Shown here in pieces: positions 34,192 to 45,200 of a DNA stretch of 64,000 bases. The notes under the pieces were generated by a model. It saw only the letters and a program-made list of their open reading frames with translations. It was not told the DNA's origin and made no database searches. Each line of letters begins with the position of its first letter. The stretch's first letter is position 1. A program made the position numbers and the translations under genes. This DNA is from Sequoia sempervirens (Eukaryota > Streptophyta > Pinopsida > Cupressales > Cupressaceae): the NCBI GenBank assembly GCA_007258455.2, contig VDFB02000003.1, positions 43,279,986 to 43,343,985 of the forward strand. The letters run 5' to 3'.

Positions 34192-35309
34192 CCACAATAG
34201 TGGTTTACAATTCAAGTGAGGAAGGAAAACTCACAAAAAATGACCCCAAAGCAAAAAAAGTGATTTTGGGGGTTCGTATGAACCTACTGGTTCGACCAAA
34301 TGCATTAGGGGTTCGCTCGAACCAGTGTTCGATCGAACCCCTTTAAATTTTGGCTGCCAAAAAATAAAACAAATGCATAGCAAAGGGGGTTCGAGCAAAC
34401 CCCCTTGAAAAGGTTCGCTCAAACCATGGTTCGGCCGAACCCTGGTTCAAGCAAACCTCTAGGGGTTCGCTCGAACCCCTAGGGGTTCATTCGAACCCCC
34501 CTTGCCCCTCATCCTCCTCCTGAGACACAAAAATAGTCTATTTTTTTATGCTTCAGAGCTCGGGTTGAGGATGAAAATGGAGAAGTCTTCAGAAACCCTT
34601 CTGGAATTAGATAGTCCTCAGAACGACCTATCCAACGAATATAATTTTTATATGTTTTGATTTTATTATGTATTTGTTTTTTTAGTTTTAGTCATAAATT
34701 CCTTTCAACGTGTCGCTCAAGTATTACGTGGCAGGAAAAATAGTAGATTTCTATCAAAAAAAAAAAAATTTGGAAAAATATGATGCACCCCATGATACTG
34801 GAAGTCCTTGATCCTCGGAATCGAAAAAAAGTAAACACGAATTTCAATATATACAAAAAAAAAAGTTACGCTGCTATATAGGTCGGCGAAGCGTCCGGAA
34901 TTTGTAATTAGTTTGGACTTCTAAAACTTGATTGGGTGTATGATAAAATATTCAATAAAATCATTCAAACTGGCTCAAGCAGATACGCCCGAGTTGCTAA
35001 AATCCAAATTCATGGGTGAATTAGAATTTTTATCCTTCAAAGTGAAGTGTACAAGCCATATTGCGTCACTTTGGAAATGTTGTTTTGAAAAGCAATTAGT
35101 TTTCGTGGAGATGGAAAAGAAGGTAATCTGATTCCGTAATCTTCGCAGTAAAGATGAGAGGAATCTACAGACAAAATGTGACGACTCTAGTTTCAGGAAT
35201 ATCTTCAAATCAGCCGATTTGAATGCCAGGTGCCCAAATGAAGGATTAGTTAAAAATTGAATACTCAAAGGTCCATTTGGGCCCAAAAATTGTAAAACCA
35301 CTATTGTGG
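34192..35309. mobile_element. TIR element with a GGGGTTCG palindrome array, lying between two CTR9 pieces
   Basis: The left end is CCACAATAGTGGTTTACAATT (34192-34212), and the right end reversed is CCACAATAGTGGTTTTACAAT, so the terminal inverted repeats of about 21 bases differ by one inserted T. The termini are themselves near-palindromic (CCAC...GTGG). No clear target duplication is visible. Near the left end lies the palindrome array (34258-34500). The rest (34501-35309) has no transposase; short frames there show no known domain. It sits where two CTR9 coding pieces meet. Confidence 0.75.
34258..34500. repeat. Palindrome array, GGGGTTCGNNCGAACCCC units
   Basis: Eight to ten units of an 18-base palindrome with core TTCGNNCGAA and G/C-run arms occur in 243 bases. 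Clear ones are GGGGTTCGCTCGAACC, GTTCGATCGAACCCC, GGTTCGGCCGAACC and GGGGTTCGCTCGAACCCC. Others are decayed mostly by C-to-T or G-to-A changes. It lies about 60 bases inside the left terminus of the element. Confidence 0.93.
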
Positions 35310-35319
35310 GATTACTTCC

Positions 35320-35625
35320 CCTTCCTTCTGAGAAGAGACTTTACATCTTAAGAGAATCTAAGGCTTCACTGGGGTCTGACGATATTAATAACTCACCCAT
35401 CTTGATAAATGCATGGGAATCATGTGGATCTATGCAATTTGGCTTTCTTAAAATTTCCAAAGCCTTCTATGTCTGCCCTTGTTGAGCATATATATAGCCT
35501 ACAACTTTTAATTCCTCTCAGCACTTTCGTGGTGGACCTCTGTGAAATCTTTTCAGAATTTGAGAGAGAACTTAAGATCTCCTACCAAATTGAAACCCAT
35601 CCTTAAATCTTGCAGCCTCAGGCTT
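35320..35625 (-). pseudogene. CTR9: Captured CTR9/VIP6 gene piece, upstream TPRs
   Basis: On the minus strand shifted frames give LSSLSNSEKISQ, then ALEILRKPNCIDPHDSHAF, IKMGELLISSDPSEALDSLK, matching the CTR9 TPR stretch directly before the EEVPIQLLNN block of the other piece. The order and strand agree with one captured gene interrupted by the TIR element. A few bases around GGGGAAGTAATCCC/GAGAAGAAGTTCCC look duplicated between the two pieces. Confidence 0.82.
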
Positions 35626-36099
35626 TCCTTGGATTATTGCAGCGGCCAATTGTGTCACAACCACCTTTACTTCATGATAAGATCGCGGTAAGATTATGGG
35701 GATATGAATGAGATTTCAAGGAGAGGGTGGTCAATTGAAACAAGAGCTATCTCCCGCTTAACCGTTCTACGGCAGAAATTGCCCGGTGGAAGAAAAAAAG
35801 GTCGGTTAAATAGATTCAACGTCATTGCATATAAGCATAACCGGTTCACGATTCTTTTTTATTCTTCATGAACACTACCTTTTTCACTAACTATGAGAAT
35901 CCTACAATTAAAAAATGCACAAAACCAACCACAAAGATTTTTCCCATTTCAAACAGCAAAATTGCCAAAAATGTAAGCTTAAAACCCAAAATGCAAAAAT
36001 TCATGTTGATTTTCATTAATTCAAAACCATGAGACCATAGCTTGTTGTTATTATTATGCTTTTGATATATTTTTTTTCCAAGGACCACAGATTTTGAAA
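35626..36099. other. Non-coding stretch between captured CTR9 and PPR pieces
   Basis: No gene recognised. The sequence is less AT-rich near 35640-35830 (CCGCTTAACCGTTCTACGG), which could be 5' flank of a captured host gene. Confidence 0.4.
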
Positions 36100-36600
36100 T
36101 CACCTGTTTTAGGATTTTAGCCATAGTAGCAAAGCAATGAATTGTTTGATAAAATGCGTTGGTAGACATGTATAAAAAATGTGGTAGCATAGACAAGGAA
36201 ATGAACTTTGGAAAAAATGCCTCAAAGAAATGCAGTCTCATGTTTATGGAATGCCATGAAAAATTTCATGACAAGCGAATTTTTATGGATTGTCATAATA
36301 TGAGACCACACATTTCTTTTGAGGCATTTTTTCAACCCGGGGCTTCACTTTTGTTCAGGTGCTATTGTTTTACGAATATGATTTGATATATTTTTTCCAA
36401 GCATCCATAGTTTGTTCAAAAAGCACTTTGTTTTAGGCTTTAGCCATAACAATAAGGCAACGAACCTGCTTGATAAAATGCTTTTGGCGCATTAATAATA
36501 TGTATGAAAAATGTGGTACGAGTGATAATGCTGAACTTTTTGAAAAAATTCCTCAAATAAATGTAACTTATGAATGCATGACAAACCTAAAATGCAATTG
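36100..36600 (+). pseudogene. Captured pentatricopeptide repeat (PPR) gene fragments, two similar copies
   Basis: The first copy reads VDMYKKCGSIDK (36156-36195) and, after a shift, LEKMPQRNAVSCLWNAM. The second reads NNMYEKCGTSDNAELFEKIP and PQINVTYECM (36495-36580). These match the PPR consensus MYxKCGxxxxAxxxFxxMPxRNVVSWNAMI. The flanking text before each copy (TTTTAGCCATA, AAGCAATGAA/AAGGCAACGAA, TGATAAAATGC) is also shared, so one fragment was duplicated in tandem. PPR proteins bind organelle RNA; these pieces are dead. Confidence 0.78.
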
Positions 36601-37069
36601 ATACCTGCCCCGTGGAATATTAGTTATGCAATGTGAAGTAATTGCATAATCATTAGGTTGGACTTTTGTAAAAACTATATTGTAATTGAAATTTTGTCAT
36701 CTATCAACATCTAAGTTATTAGGTTATGGCAAAGGTGAAGCAAATGCTTGAAGTTTGAAATATGTGCAATGCAATGTAATTAGCAATTTGAATATGGTAC
36801 ATTAAAAAACTTTTATGTTTTACAATTCATTAGTTAAACTCTGCTTTTATTTTCTCTATAACTCTATTGCTATGGAAATGCTCTTTCAATTAAAAAAAAT
36901 TGTCTCTTGAAGTCTAATTATTTTGTCATGGTAGAAACATTGCATGACTAAACATTCTATGCTGACCTAGTGGGATCAAATACCACATTTATAGAGAATA
37001 CATGAGAGGACATGGACAAATATCCATGTCCAATTACGGTCTTGGTGGAAAGGTGAAAAAAAAAAAAAA
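36601..37069. other. Non-coding CACTA interior, upstream of the transposase
   Basis: No gene recognised. AT-rich. Confidence 0.5.
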
Positions 37070-39433
37070 TTCATATTTACCCTACAAGGATAAAATATGG
37101 GCATAGTGGTATAAGCTAGGTTGGACTGCCAATTATTATGAATATATGATAGAATGATAGAGTGTGAGAGATGAAGAGGCAACAAACATAGATGAAGTGG
37201 CACCAAACATAGATGAAGAGGCAACAATGTTAGACAAAGGGTTTGAAGTTGATAGAATGTTGAATGAGGGTCTAAATGATGATTGGGACAAGTTGATGGA
37301 GGATGCTTCAAATCCTGTGTATGCTAATTGCAGGTTAAGTCGTTTGACAACAATCCTTCAAATTCTTAACTTGCAAGTGGTGTTTGGTTGGACAAATGAG
37401 AGTGAAGATTATTGTCATTATTAAGGTCGTTGTTACCACCTAACTCCACATTGCCAACAAAACAAAGTCAATGTAGAAAGGAAATCACTAAGCTAGGCTT
37501 AGGGTATGAAAACATCCACACATGTGTGAATGATTATATATTATTTCACAAGAATCTTGCAAGTGAGAGTGAATGTCCAAAATGTTATGAAGTGAGGTAT
37601 ATAGAAGGGTTGAAATCAGTTGTGGTTCCTAGAAAGGTTCTTCACCACTTTCTAGTAATCCCATGATTACTCTGAATGTATAGGTGTAGAGACATTTTTG
37701 AACTTATGCAATGACATGCCCAAAATAAGAGCACTGATGGAAAACAATGACATGTGCTTGATTCTAAGACGTGGATGGAAATTGATAAAAGATGGGCTGA
37801 TTTTTCTCAAGATCCTCGTAATATAAGGTTAGGTTTGGCTCTAGATGGGGTGAACCCATTCTCAGATCAAAGTACTAAATGGTCAACTTGGCCAATGTTT
37901 TTAATAAATTATAACTTGCCTCCATGGTTAGCAACAAAACCATTTTTCTTAATGCTATCATTGATTATACTAGGAAAGAAAAGTGTGACTTTAGATACAA
38001 TTGATGCTTATCTAGAACCGTTATATGATGAGATAATGGAATTGTGGAAAGGAATTGAAGCAATTCAATCTTTAAGGGATGGTCATTCAATCAAATTCAC
38101 TTTAAGAGCTTCCTTATTGTTTACGATTCATGATCTTCCTACATATGGCGCATTGTTTGGTCTTAGTGTTCATGGATACCATGGATGTCCTGCTTGCAAC
38201 TTTAAGGATTTTGTGAGGCACTCAAGTCATTTGCATAAGTGTATTTATTATGGACATCATGCTTACCTTAAAATGGATCATCCATATTGTCAACAAAAAA
38301 CATAGGTTCAATGGTCAATAAGCGAATTGTGAAGCACCATTGCTAACAACAGGTGATTACATTGTTGAGAATGGACAAAAAAGAATGTAATTTATTGAAA
38401 ATGATGGGATTGTTAGTGGTATAGATATGATCCATGTAATGAAAGCAACATAAAAAGGTTGTGCATATTCTATAAGTTTCCATACTTTAAGGATATAGCC
38501 ATTAGGCATATTGTTGACTTTATGCATATTGAAAAAAAATATTTCCTATGTTATTATAGAAACTCTTTTTGGTGCTTTTGATACTATTTCATCACATGAA
38601 GAATTTCAACAACTAAAGATTCATTGAAATACTTGGGTTTAAAAATATGATGATGAAAAATATATAAAACCTAGCGATCCTTATGTCTGGACAAAGGAAC
38701 AACATGCACAATTCTTACAATTGATGTCTCAAACTCGCTTTCCCACTGGATATGTAAGTAGTAGTATTAGAGGCTAAACTAACATTAATGGCTTAAGAGG
38801 CCTCAAGACCCATGACTATCATGTCATAATGGAGAATATTTTACCTATTGTGGTAAATATATTAAGTTTGGAAAAGGGGCCAAGATTGGCAGTTATAAGG
38901 TTGGGCCTAATATTAAAGAGAATGAGTTTACATGTATGAGATCCTTCAAACTTTGATAGTTTGAGGGAGGAGGTTGTTGAAGTCCTTTTTTCTATTGGAG
39001 CGGGAATTTCCATCAACAATCTTTAAAATTTCTATGCATCTTTTGATACATCTACAATATGAACTAAAACATTGTGGCCCGATAAGAACAAGATGGATGT
39101 ATCCTATAGAATGATATATGAAGGTTTTGAAAAAAATTGTTCGTACTAGGGAAAAATCGGAAGGCAACATGTTTGAGGGATATTCAATACAAGAGGCTAT
39201 GGGATTTTGCACAGAATATATGAATTATTTTAAAAATGTCAATTGACATGTATGGGACAATGACAAAGAAGAGACAATTGTAGGTGAAGTATTAGAAGGA
39301 AATGGATGTGCTTTAAGCTATCACATCAAGAAAGAAGTGCAATACATGCCTATATTCTTGAAAACACATCTTCGTTCGATAAGTGGCATAGGTAAAAAAA
39401 AATTACACAATAATTTATTTACTCAATTGCATT

Positions 39434-40421
39434 GGGTGCTGGCAAGTTGAGTCTACTTTTGGCCAAAAAGTGGAAGTGTTTTCTCTTATTTTTAGAATTT
39501 GTCACATTTGACCTTAAAATTTGAAGCACTTAGAGATGGAACCTTGGGAAAATGTTACTAATCATAAAATATAGTACTTGGAGTCTAATTTCCAAATATG
39601 TGATTTATTTTAATACCCAGATGATACAAATTAATTTTCAATAGTTCCTAAAAATCCTTGTTTAAAAGTCACTTTCCTTTACTATACCATGCACATGTAC
39701 ACCATCCATATTTTGACCTAAATAATCATATTTTTCTAAATTCTTTTGGGAAAATATTTTTAACTCACTTAAGTATGCTTTCCCCATTTTTTGTAATTTT
39801 TATTGAATATTTGTTTTTTTCTTAAGTTTTTATTGGTCATATTTGTTGTTTTGAAAAATCGTTGTGTACGTCATGCATAAGATGATCTAAACTTATCATT
39901 TTTTTCAATTTTTTTTTCAAATTGAAAATAATTGTTTGAAGTATACTTTCATAAAATTTGTTTTTCAAAAAAATATTTTAATAAAAAGTTATTAAAATTC
40001 TAAAAAACCCTGATAATTCAAGTTTATGGACCTATTTCATTAGAAATTAATTGAAAAATTAAAAAAATAATCCAATTGGAAAAAAATTTACATATTTAGA
40101 ATCTACACAATCTCATCTAAAATGGGTTTTAATTTCATAAAATAATTCTAATAAAAACCCGTCAACCATATTGACATAATTAGTTTTTTCTCTTGATATT
40201 GTCATGACCTTGTACTTGTAGGTCTAAGGCTAAGGTTTGGGTTACCATGCCTTTTCTAAGCCTAAATCCAAATGAGAAACATGGATTATGATGTTCACAC
40301 CTTTTGGAATGAGTACCCACTTTAAAATGGGTACTTATTCTAAAAAATGAATGACTACCTATTTTAAAGCTAAAAAATGACACTTCCACTAGAAGTGGAC
40401 TCAACTTCTTGCACTTACCCC
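39434..40421 (-). mobile_element. Short non-autonomous relative of the palindrome-array transposon (988 bp)
   Basis: It is inserted in the CACTA transposase with ATT duplicated (39431-39433 and 40422-40424). The ends are GGGTGCTGGCAAGTTGAG on the left and GACTCAACTTCTTGCACTTACCCC-type on the right. The first 750 bases match, inverted, 13000-13745, and 40180-40270 matches 12850-12990. It then passes directly into an array-like segment (40307-40375) and the TIR-A type end. Everything between the two arrays of the large element is missing. There is no coding sequence. Confidence 0.85.
40307..40375. repeat. Diverged palindrome array with GGGTACCC-type core
   Basis: GAATGAGTACCCACTTT is followed by its near reverse complement AAAATGGGTACTTATTC and by a third partial unit GAATGACTACCTATTTT. 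It occupies the place of the CGGGATCCCG array in the large element. Confidence 0.8.
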
Positions 40422-41310
40422 ATTTACACATTTATATTATCAATCTTAGTATTTGTACATTAATATTCTATGTAGAAAATATGAAGAAGACAATCAAGCT
40501 TGGATGCAACATCGGCCTCAAAGGTGCAAACGTCATGCTGATTTGATTGGAGGCGATTCTTTTCCAAAATTTGAAGAATGGGTTGCTAATGCAGTCAGTG
40601 ATGCAAAATAAGTTCAAGAAATAACAATGGAGGAAATTGAGCTTTCACAATCTCCACATTTATGGGCTACGCGTTTCAATGGAATGTGGGCTCATGGTAG
40701 TCATTTAAGAGAGGAAGAAAAAGACAAAGGAAAGATAAATTGTGATTGTGTTGTTAGTGTTGAATTTCTTCATGAAATTGAGAATAAATTTTATGTTGGA
40801 TTCATCGAACAAATTATTCTAGTGGACTATGGTGAAAATAGTCCTATATTATTAAAATGTAAGTGGATCTGACCATCTACAGTACATTTTGATGAGTATG
40901 GATTTGTACATACAAATACAAGACAATTTGTATTAGAGACAAATGAGTAGTATGTTTCCCCTCTTCAAATTAACCAATCATTTCTAATTGATGATGTAAG
41001 AAGCCCAGGATGGTTGTATGTCATTTAAACAAAGTCTCCTTTAAAACAAAAATTCATGGAAGTTGTTAATATAATGCCTGATGGGCAATATGTTAATTTA
41101 CAAGAAACATTTGAAGAAGTGGATGAAGATGATGATGGAGTGTTTGAAGAAGACATTTTGATTACCAATTAAGAGATTGGGAGAGAGAATGCATTGCATG
41201 TCATAGATGAGGATGAGGAAGAAAATCAAGAAGATGCAGACATGAATGATCAAGATTCTGATCTTGTTGGAAATGCAGATGATTATGATGATGTTTTGTC
41301 ACTTTAAGAG

Positions 41311-42289
41311 GTTAGCTTGTCACCTAAACTTTGGTTATATGTATGGCGTAATTTATTATTGAATGTAATAAAGATCTGAGTATAGGTATGCTTATTCACT
41401 GTTGTTTTATTGATACATTTCTGAATGTAATCATCATTATTATGTTGGTACATTGTATTCAAAACCTGAGGTGTTCACTACTAATTTGAAGTGCATTTAA
41501 AGTTAGGTTCAATCATTCTTCTTAGCTTTCTTACTTTGGTTGAAAATTTGAAATTAATTTTGTTTAGTTAGAATATAATTTCTTGTATGTCTTATATGTT
41601 TTCTAGATGCAAACACATAATGAACATATGTGATTTAATAATACATATAGATATCTTAACACTAGGTGAACTAAGCCTCCTCATTACAAAAAAAGGAATG
41701 GATCTCCTAGGGTTTCGAAACGGATACCAAAATCCAAAACTAAGAGATCAAGTAGTACCGTAGAAAATTGTTCGAATCTTTTCAATAAAATGATAACTAA
41801 AATACAAATGTAAATATAATTAAAACTTAACAATCGCACTACCGCAACAATAGAGGTATGTGGGATGGCGGACATATAAGCCACAGGCTAAATGCTTACT
41901 ACAATACCGTGATGTTCAAATATGGACAAGGGGGGAAAGGGAGGAATTAATGGAATAACTAAATCAGAAGGTAAATAGTGGACACAGGAGTGGTGGAATA
42001 ATGGATGGAATGGAGGAAGCCCAGTGGTGGTGTTAACCCTACCATAATGCCGTACCCCACAAACGGTCTTAGCTATGATGAGCGGTAGGAACAATCACTC
42101 AACCGCTAGAATTAACCCGCCATCTCGTGGGTGTCCAAAGGGGTGTGCGTGGGGTTGCGGTACTACTAACACTACCTCACAACAATCTTGAAATGATAGA
42201 TTAGTATTGCGGTACAAGTTGTCAAAGCATTTAATTAGTACTCTGTTGAATTTCCCAAGATCAAAGGCATGTATTCAAACTCGGAACAT
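41311..42289. other. Non-coding interval between the two CACTA genes
   Basis: No gene recognised. The part 41690-42210 is richer in GC and contains scattered ACCGCAA/TTGCGGT words (41839, 42155, 42209), perhaps a further unrecognised insertion. Confidence 0.4.
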
Positions 42290-45200
42290 GGCAAATTCTG
42301 AAATATTTTTACAGGAATTGATACCATTAGTGGAGGTGGACTGCTTAGCAGCAATATTAATGGGACTCAAATTAAAATTTTGGAATCATTCATAACTCAA
42401 GAAACCTGGAGGCAAGTGGAGTCTGCCGGAGGAAGACCCCTACAACTCATCACTAGGTAAGTCTATGTTCTTTGTGCAAGTGTATAAGAACCTGGACTCT
42501 GCTTTACAAGTAGACAATTTAAAGAAATCAAGCAGGAAAGTAAATTCTCTGGCCATTCCACCTAAAAAGTTAACTTCGAAGGCCCCAGATAATGACATTT
42601 TAGATGTGTTACCAAATTCTATAGACAAAGGATTCAAAAAGATGTTTAAAGATTCAACCCATGGATGTAGAGACCCAATTATCCCTATCGTAGGGTGGGA
42701 TCTATTTTGGTATTTTATGAAAAAAGGGATGATAAGATTCCAGTTTTTAATCCTTGGACCTTAGATTTGGCCAAATTGATAGTCCCAAATATCTTCGTAG
42801 ATGTTGAGTTTATTAAAGTATTGGCACAATATTATCACCTGGCTACTAGGACTATAAGAATGCCAGATGGTTCACCATTAGTGGTGTTGACTAAAGAAGC
42901 AATTATAGAGTGTTTTATGTTAAACAAACAAACTATCACTAAGATCAACTTGGATAGAAGTGAGGAGGATTATAGGAGATTGAGAAAAACCTACACGAGT
43001 GATGAAATTACTTTACACATGAAAAGGGGTGTAAACAATATGAGGATACCTATCTCTCCCTCCCAAATTGATCCATTTTCCATAGAAGACTTCCAAATAT
43101 ATTTCAAAAGAACTTATTTTTCTTTGTGCCAAGTTCTTGGAATAGATGCTCAAGAGAGGATTCCAACCTATCTCATGATGATGGAAATGAAGATACAAAA
43201 TCCTAAAGTCAACATTGACTATGACTTTGTTGTTGAAATTGAGAAAGGGCTACATGAGGGATTTTGCAAGTAAGAGAGAACTTAGCTCCCATCACTTTTA
43301 GGAAATACTCTTTGCTGCGCCATTTAATATTGTACCAAAACAAAAATAGATGGACTAAAAGAATGTGTTTGGGAATGACTAATGATGAAGGGAATAGGTT
43401 GCCTATACAAAACTGGTGTTACATATGGGATAGTAGATGTAAAAATAGTGATTATGTAATATTTCATGATGATTTTGTAACAAAGGTGATGGCTGCTCTT
43501 GGTCATATTTCACCAAGATTACCCAATAAAATCATGCAAGTATTAATACCTTTAGCATTGAAGCCAGAGCAGGGACACACTCAACTTTTGGTGACTGGTT
43601 CTTCTTAGCAAACCAAACAGTAATAAGGGTATATGGGTGTCCTCAAACCCCACATGTTTTACCTAAATTTGTTTCTATTTGAATTGCATTTTTATAATTT
43701 ATGTGGAAAATGTTATGGATGGAGTAGGATGTTATGAAAATATAGAAAAAGGGGACATTCCTCCCTGACCTAAATGAATGTGAGGAGCTATCCGTAGGGT
43801 CTGACACTCTTGAAGAACTGCAAAACTATTTGAAGATGGGGTATTCATTGAAGTCATGAGGAGAAAGGGTCTTTGATCCTGAAGGGCATATTAATTTTAT
43901 GAAGAAAACACTTCTCACTAAAGTTGGGATTACCCATGTAATGGATTACAAATATGTAATAAGAAATTGATTTACACTTGGTGAAGTTTTTCAAAGAAAG
44001 AGGAAGTGGGAAATCATAAAGAGGCTTGAGGAGGAGAAGAAGAAAAGGAACACCAGATTCTAAGGATTCTATGTTGAAGAAAAGGATCTTATCAAAAGGA
44101 TGAATGTAATAATTGACAACTTTGAAAGATTATATGTTGAACCAAAAAAGAAACTTGAGGGTCAGTCTTCAAAACCCTCCAAGATGCCCCTCAAACCAAG
44201 TGGTATTGTAATCACAGAGCCCCTACCAGAAATTGCCACAATATAATCAAAAGCACCCCTTGAGAAACCAAGTCCTAAAAGGAAGAAGACACATGGAGTG
44301 GCCCCCTTAGTGGCATATGAAATAAGTGGAGTAGGGGATACTGAAGAGGTAGTCGATGTACTTTTGAATTTTAAAGATGATGAAGTTGATCAGCCACTAC
44401 CTAAGCTTGCAACTAATGCTCACAAACTAGAAGAAAGAGTGGATGTACATGGGAATAATGATCAAGAAGTGCATGATGATGAAAGGGTGATTGTTTCCCT
44501 TAGATTTATTGAAGATGATGAATTTATTCAAATTCTCGAGTTGAAGGATTTTTGGTTTAAGATGAAAATGAAAGTGTGAACCCCTAATTCGAAGTGCCTA
44601 CAAAAACACAACAACAAACAACGTTAGAGAGTTATTTTGTAAGCATGAACAAGGATTCCCCATGAAATCCATTCACAAAACTAAAAATAGGAAATAAAAC
44701 AAAGAAAACAATGAAGAAATATAATGGAAATATGAAAATCCTAATTTTACTACGCAAAACACTTGATCCCATGGGGAAAGCAAGTGCAAATAGGTGCAAG
44801 TAGATTCTCCCTTTCCCAACTCCTGAATGAAATGCAAGCGACGAAGATGATTGATCCACTTGATGTCCCCAAATGAGCCCTGTAATCCGCAGTTTCAAAC
44901 TTGTGTTTGGCAAGATGCTTACTAAACTGAGAGGATACTTGTGCATAATAATCCCTGTATAACTGTGGATGATGAAATAAGGATATGAGCTCTTTATTTA
45001 TAGAATTCCAAAATGGATGAATGTCCAAATTTGAGCAATGTGGGACTAACATTCATCCAATGGCATGATGCCACTTGTCAAGCCATGAATGGGTGAAGGA
45101 TGTGCAAGATTTGGGGAACGTAAAAGCACAAATGAATAACTTGAAACTAAATCGCTGAAGTTCACTGCAAGGGGAAGAAAAGAGTGCTACTAAACGCCAC

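Larger units (their letters stand above)
37070..41310 (+). pseudogene. CACTA tnp2-type transposase, interrupted
   Basis: Domains are in order. A linker LMEDASNPVYANCRLSRLTT is followed by LPTKQSQCRKEITKLGLGYE and IHTCVNDYILFHKNLASESE with a CPKC pair. The catalytic tnp2 core lies at 37754-38305: PRNIRLGLALDGVNPFSDQS, YNLPPWLATKPFF, LHGYHGCPACNFKD-like text. A DUF4218-like part (38690-39230) includes TRFPTGYVSSSIRG, KTHDYHVIMENILP and PSNFDSLREEVVEV. After the 39434-40421 insertion comes the DUF4216-like end (40790-41030): FYVGFIEQIILVDYGE, HFDEYGFVHTNTRQFV, SPGWLYVI. Several stops and shifts. It would cut and join the CACTA ends. Confidence 0.9.

Noticed and set aside
36976..37311. 111-codon minus-strand frame with Leu/His/Pro repeats
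   Set aside because: It lies opposite the start of the tnp2 gene and its repeats mirror the acidic repeat DEVAPNIDEEA of that gene.
41690..42210. ACCGCAA/TTGCGGT words considered as terminal inverted repeats of another insertion
   Set aside because: The match is only about seven bases, the positions are irregular and no target duplication is visible.
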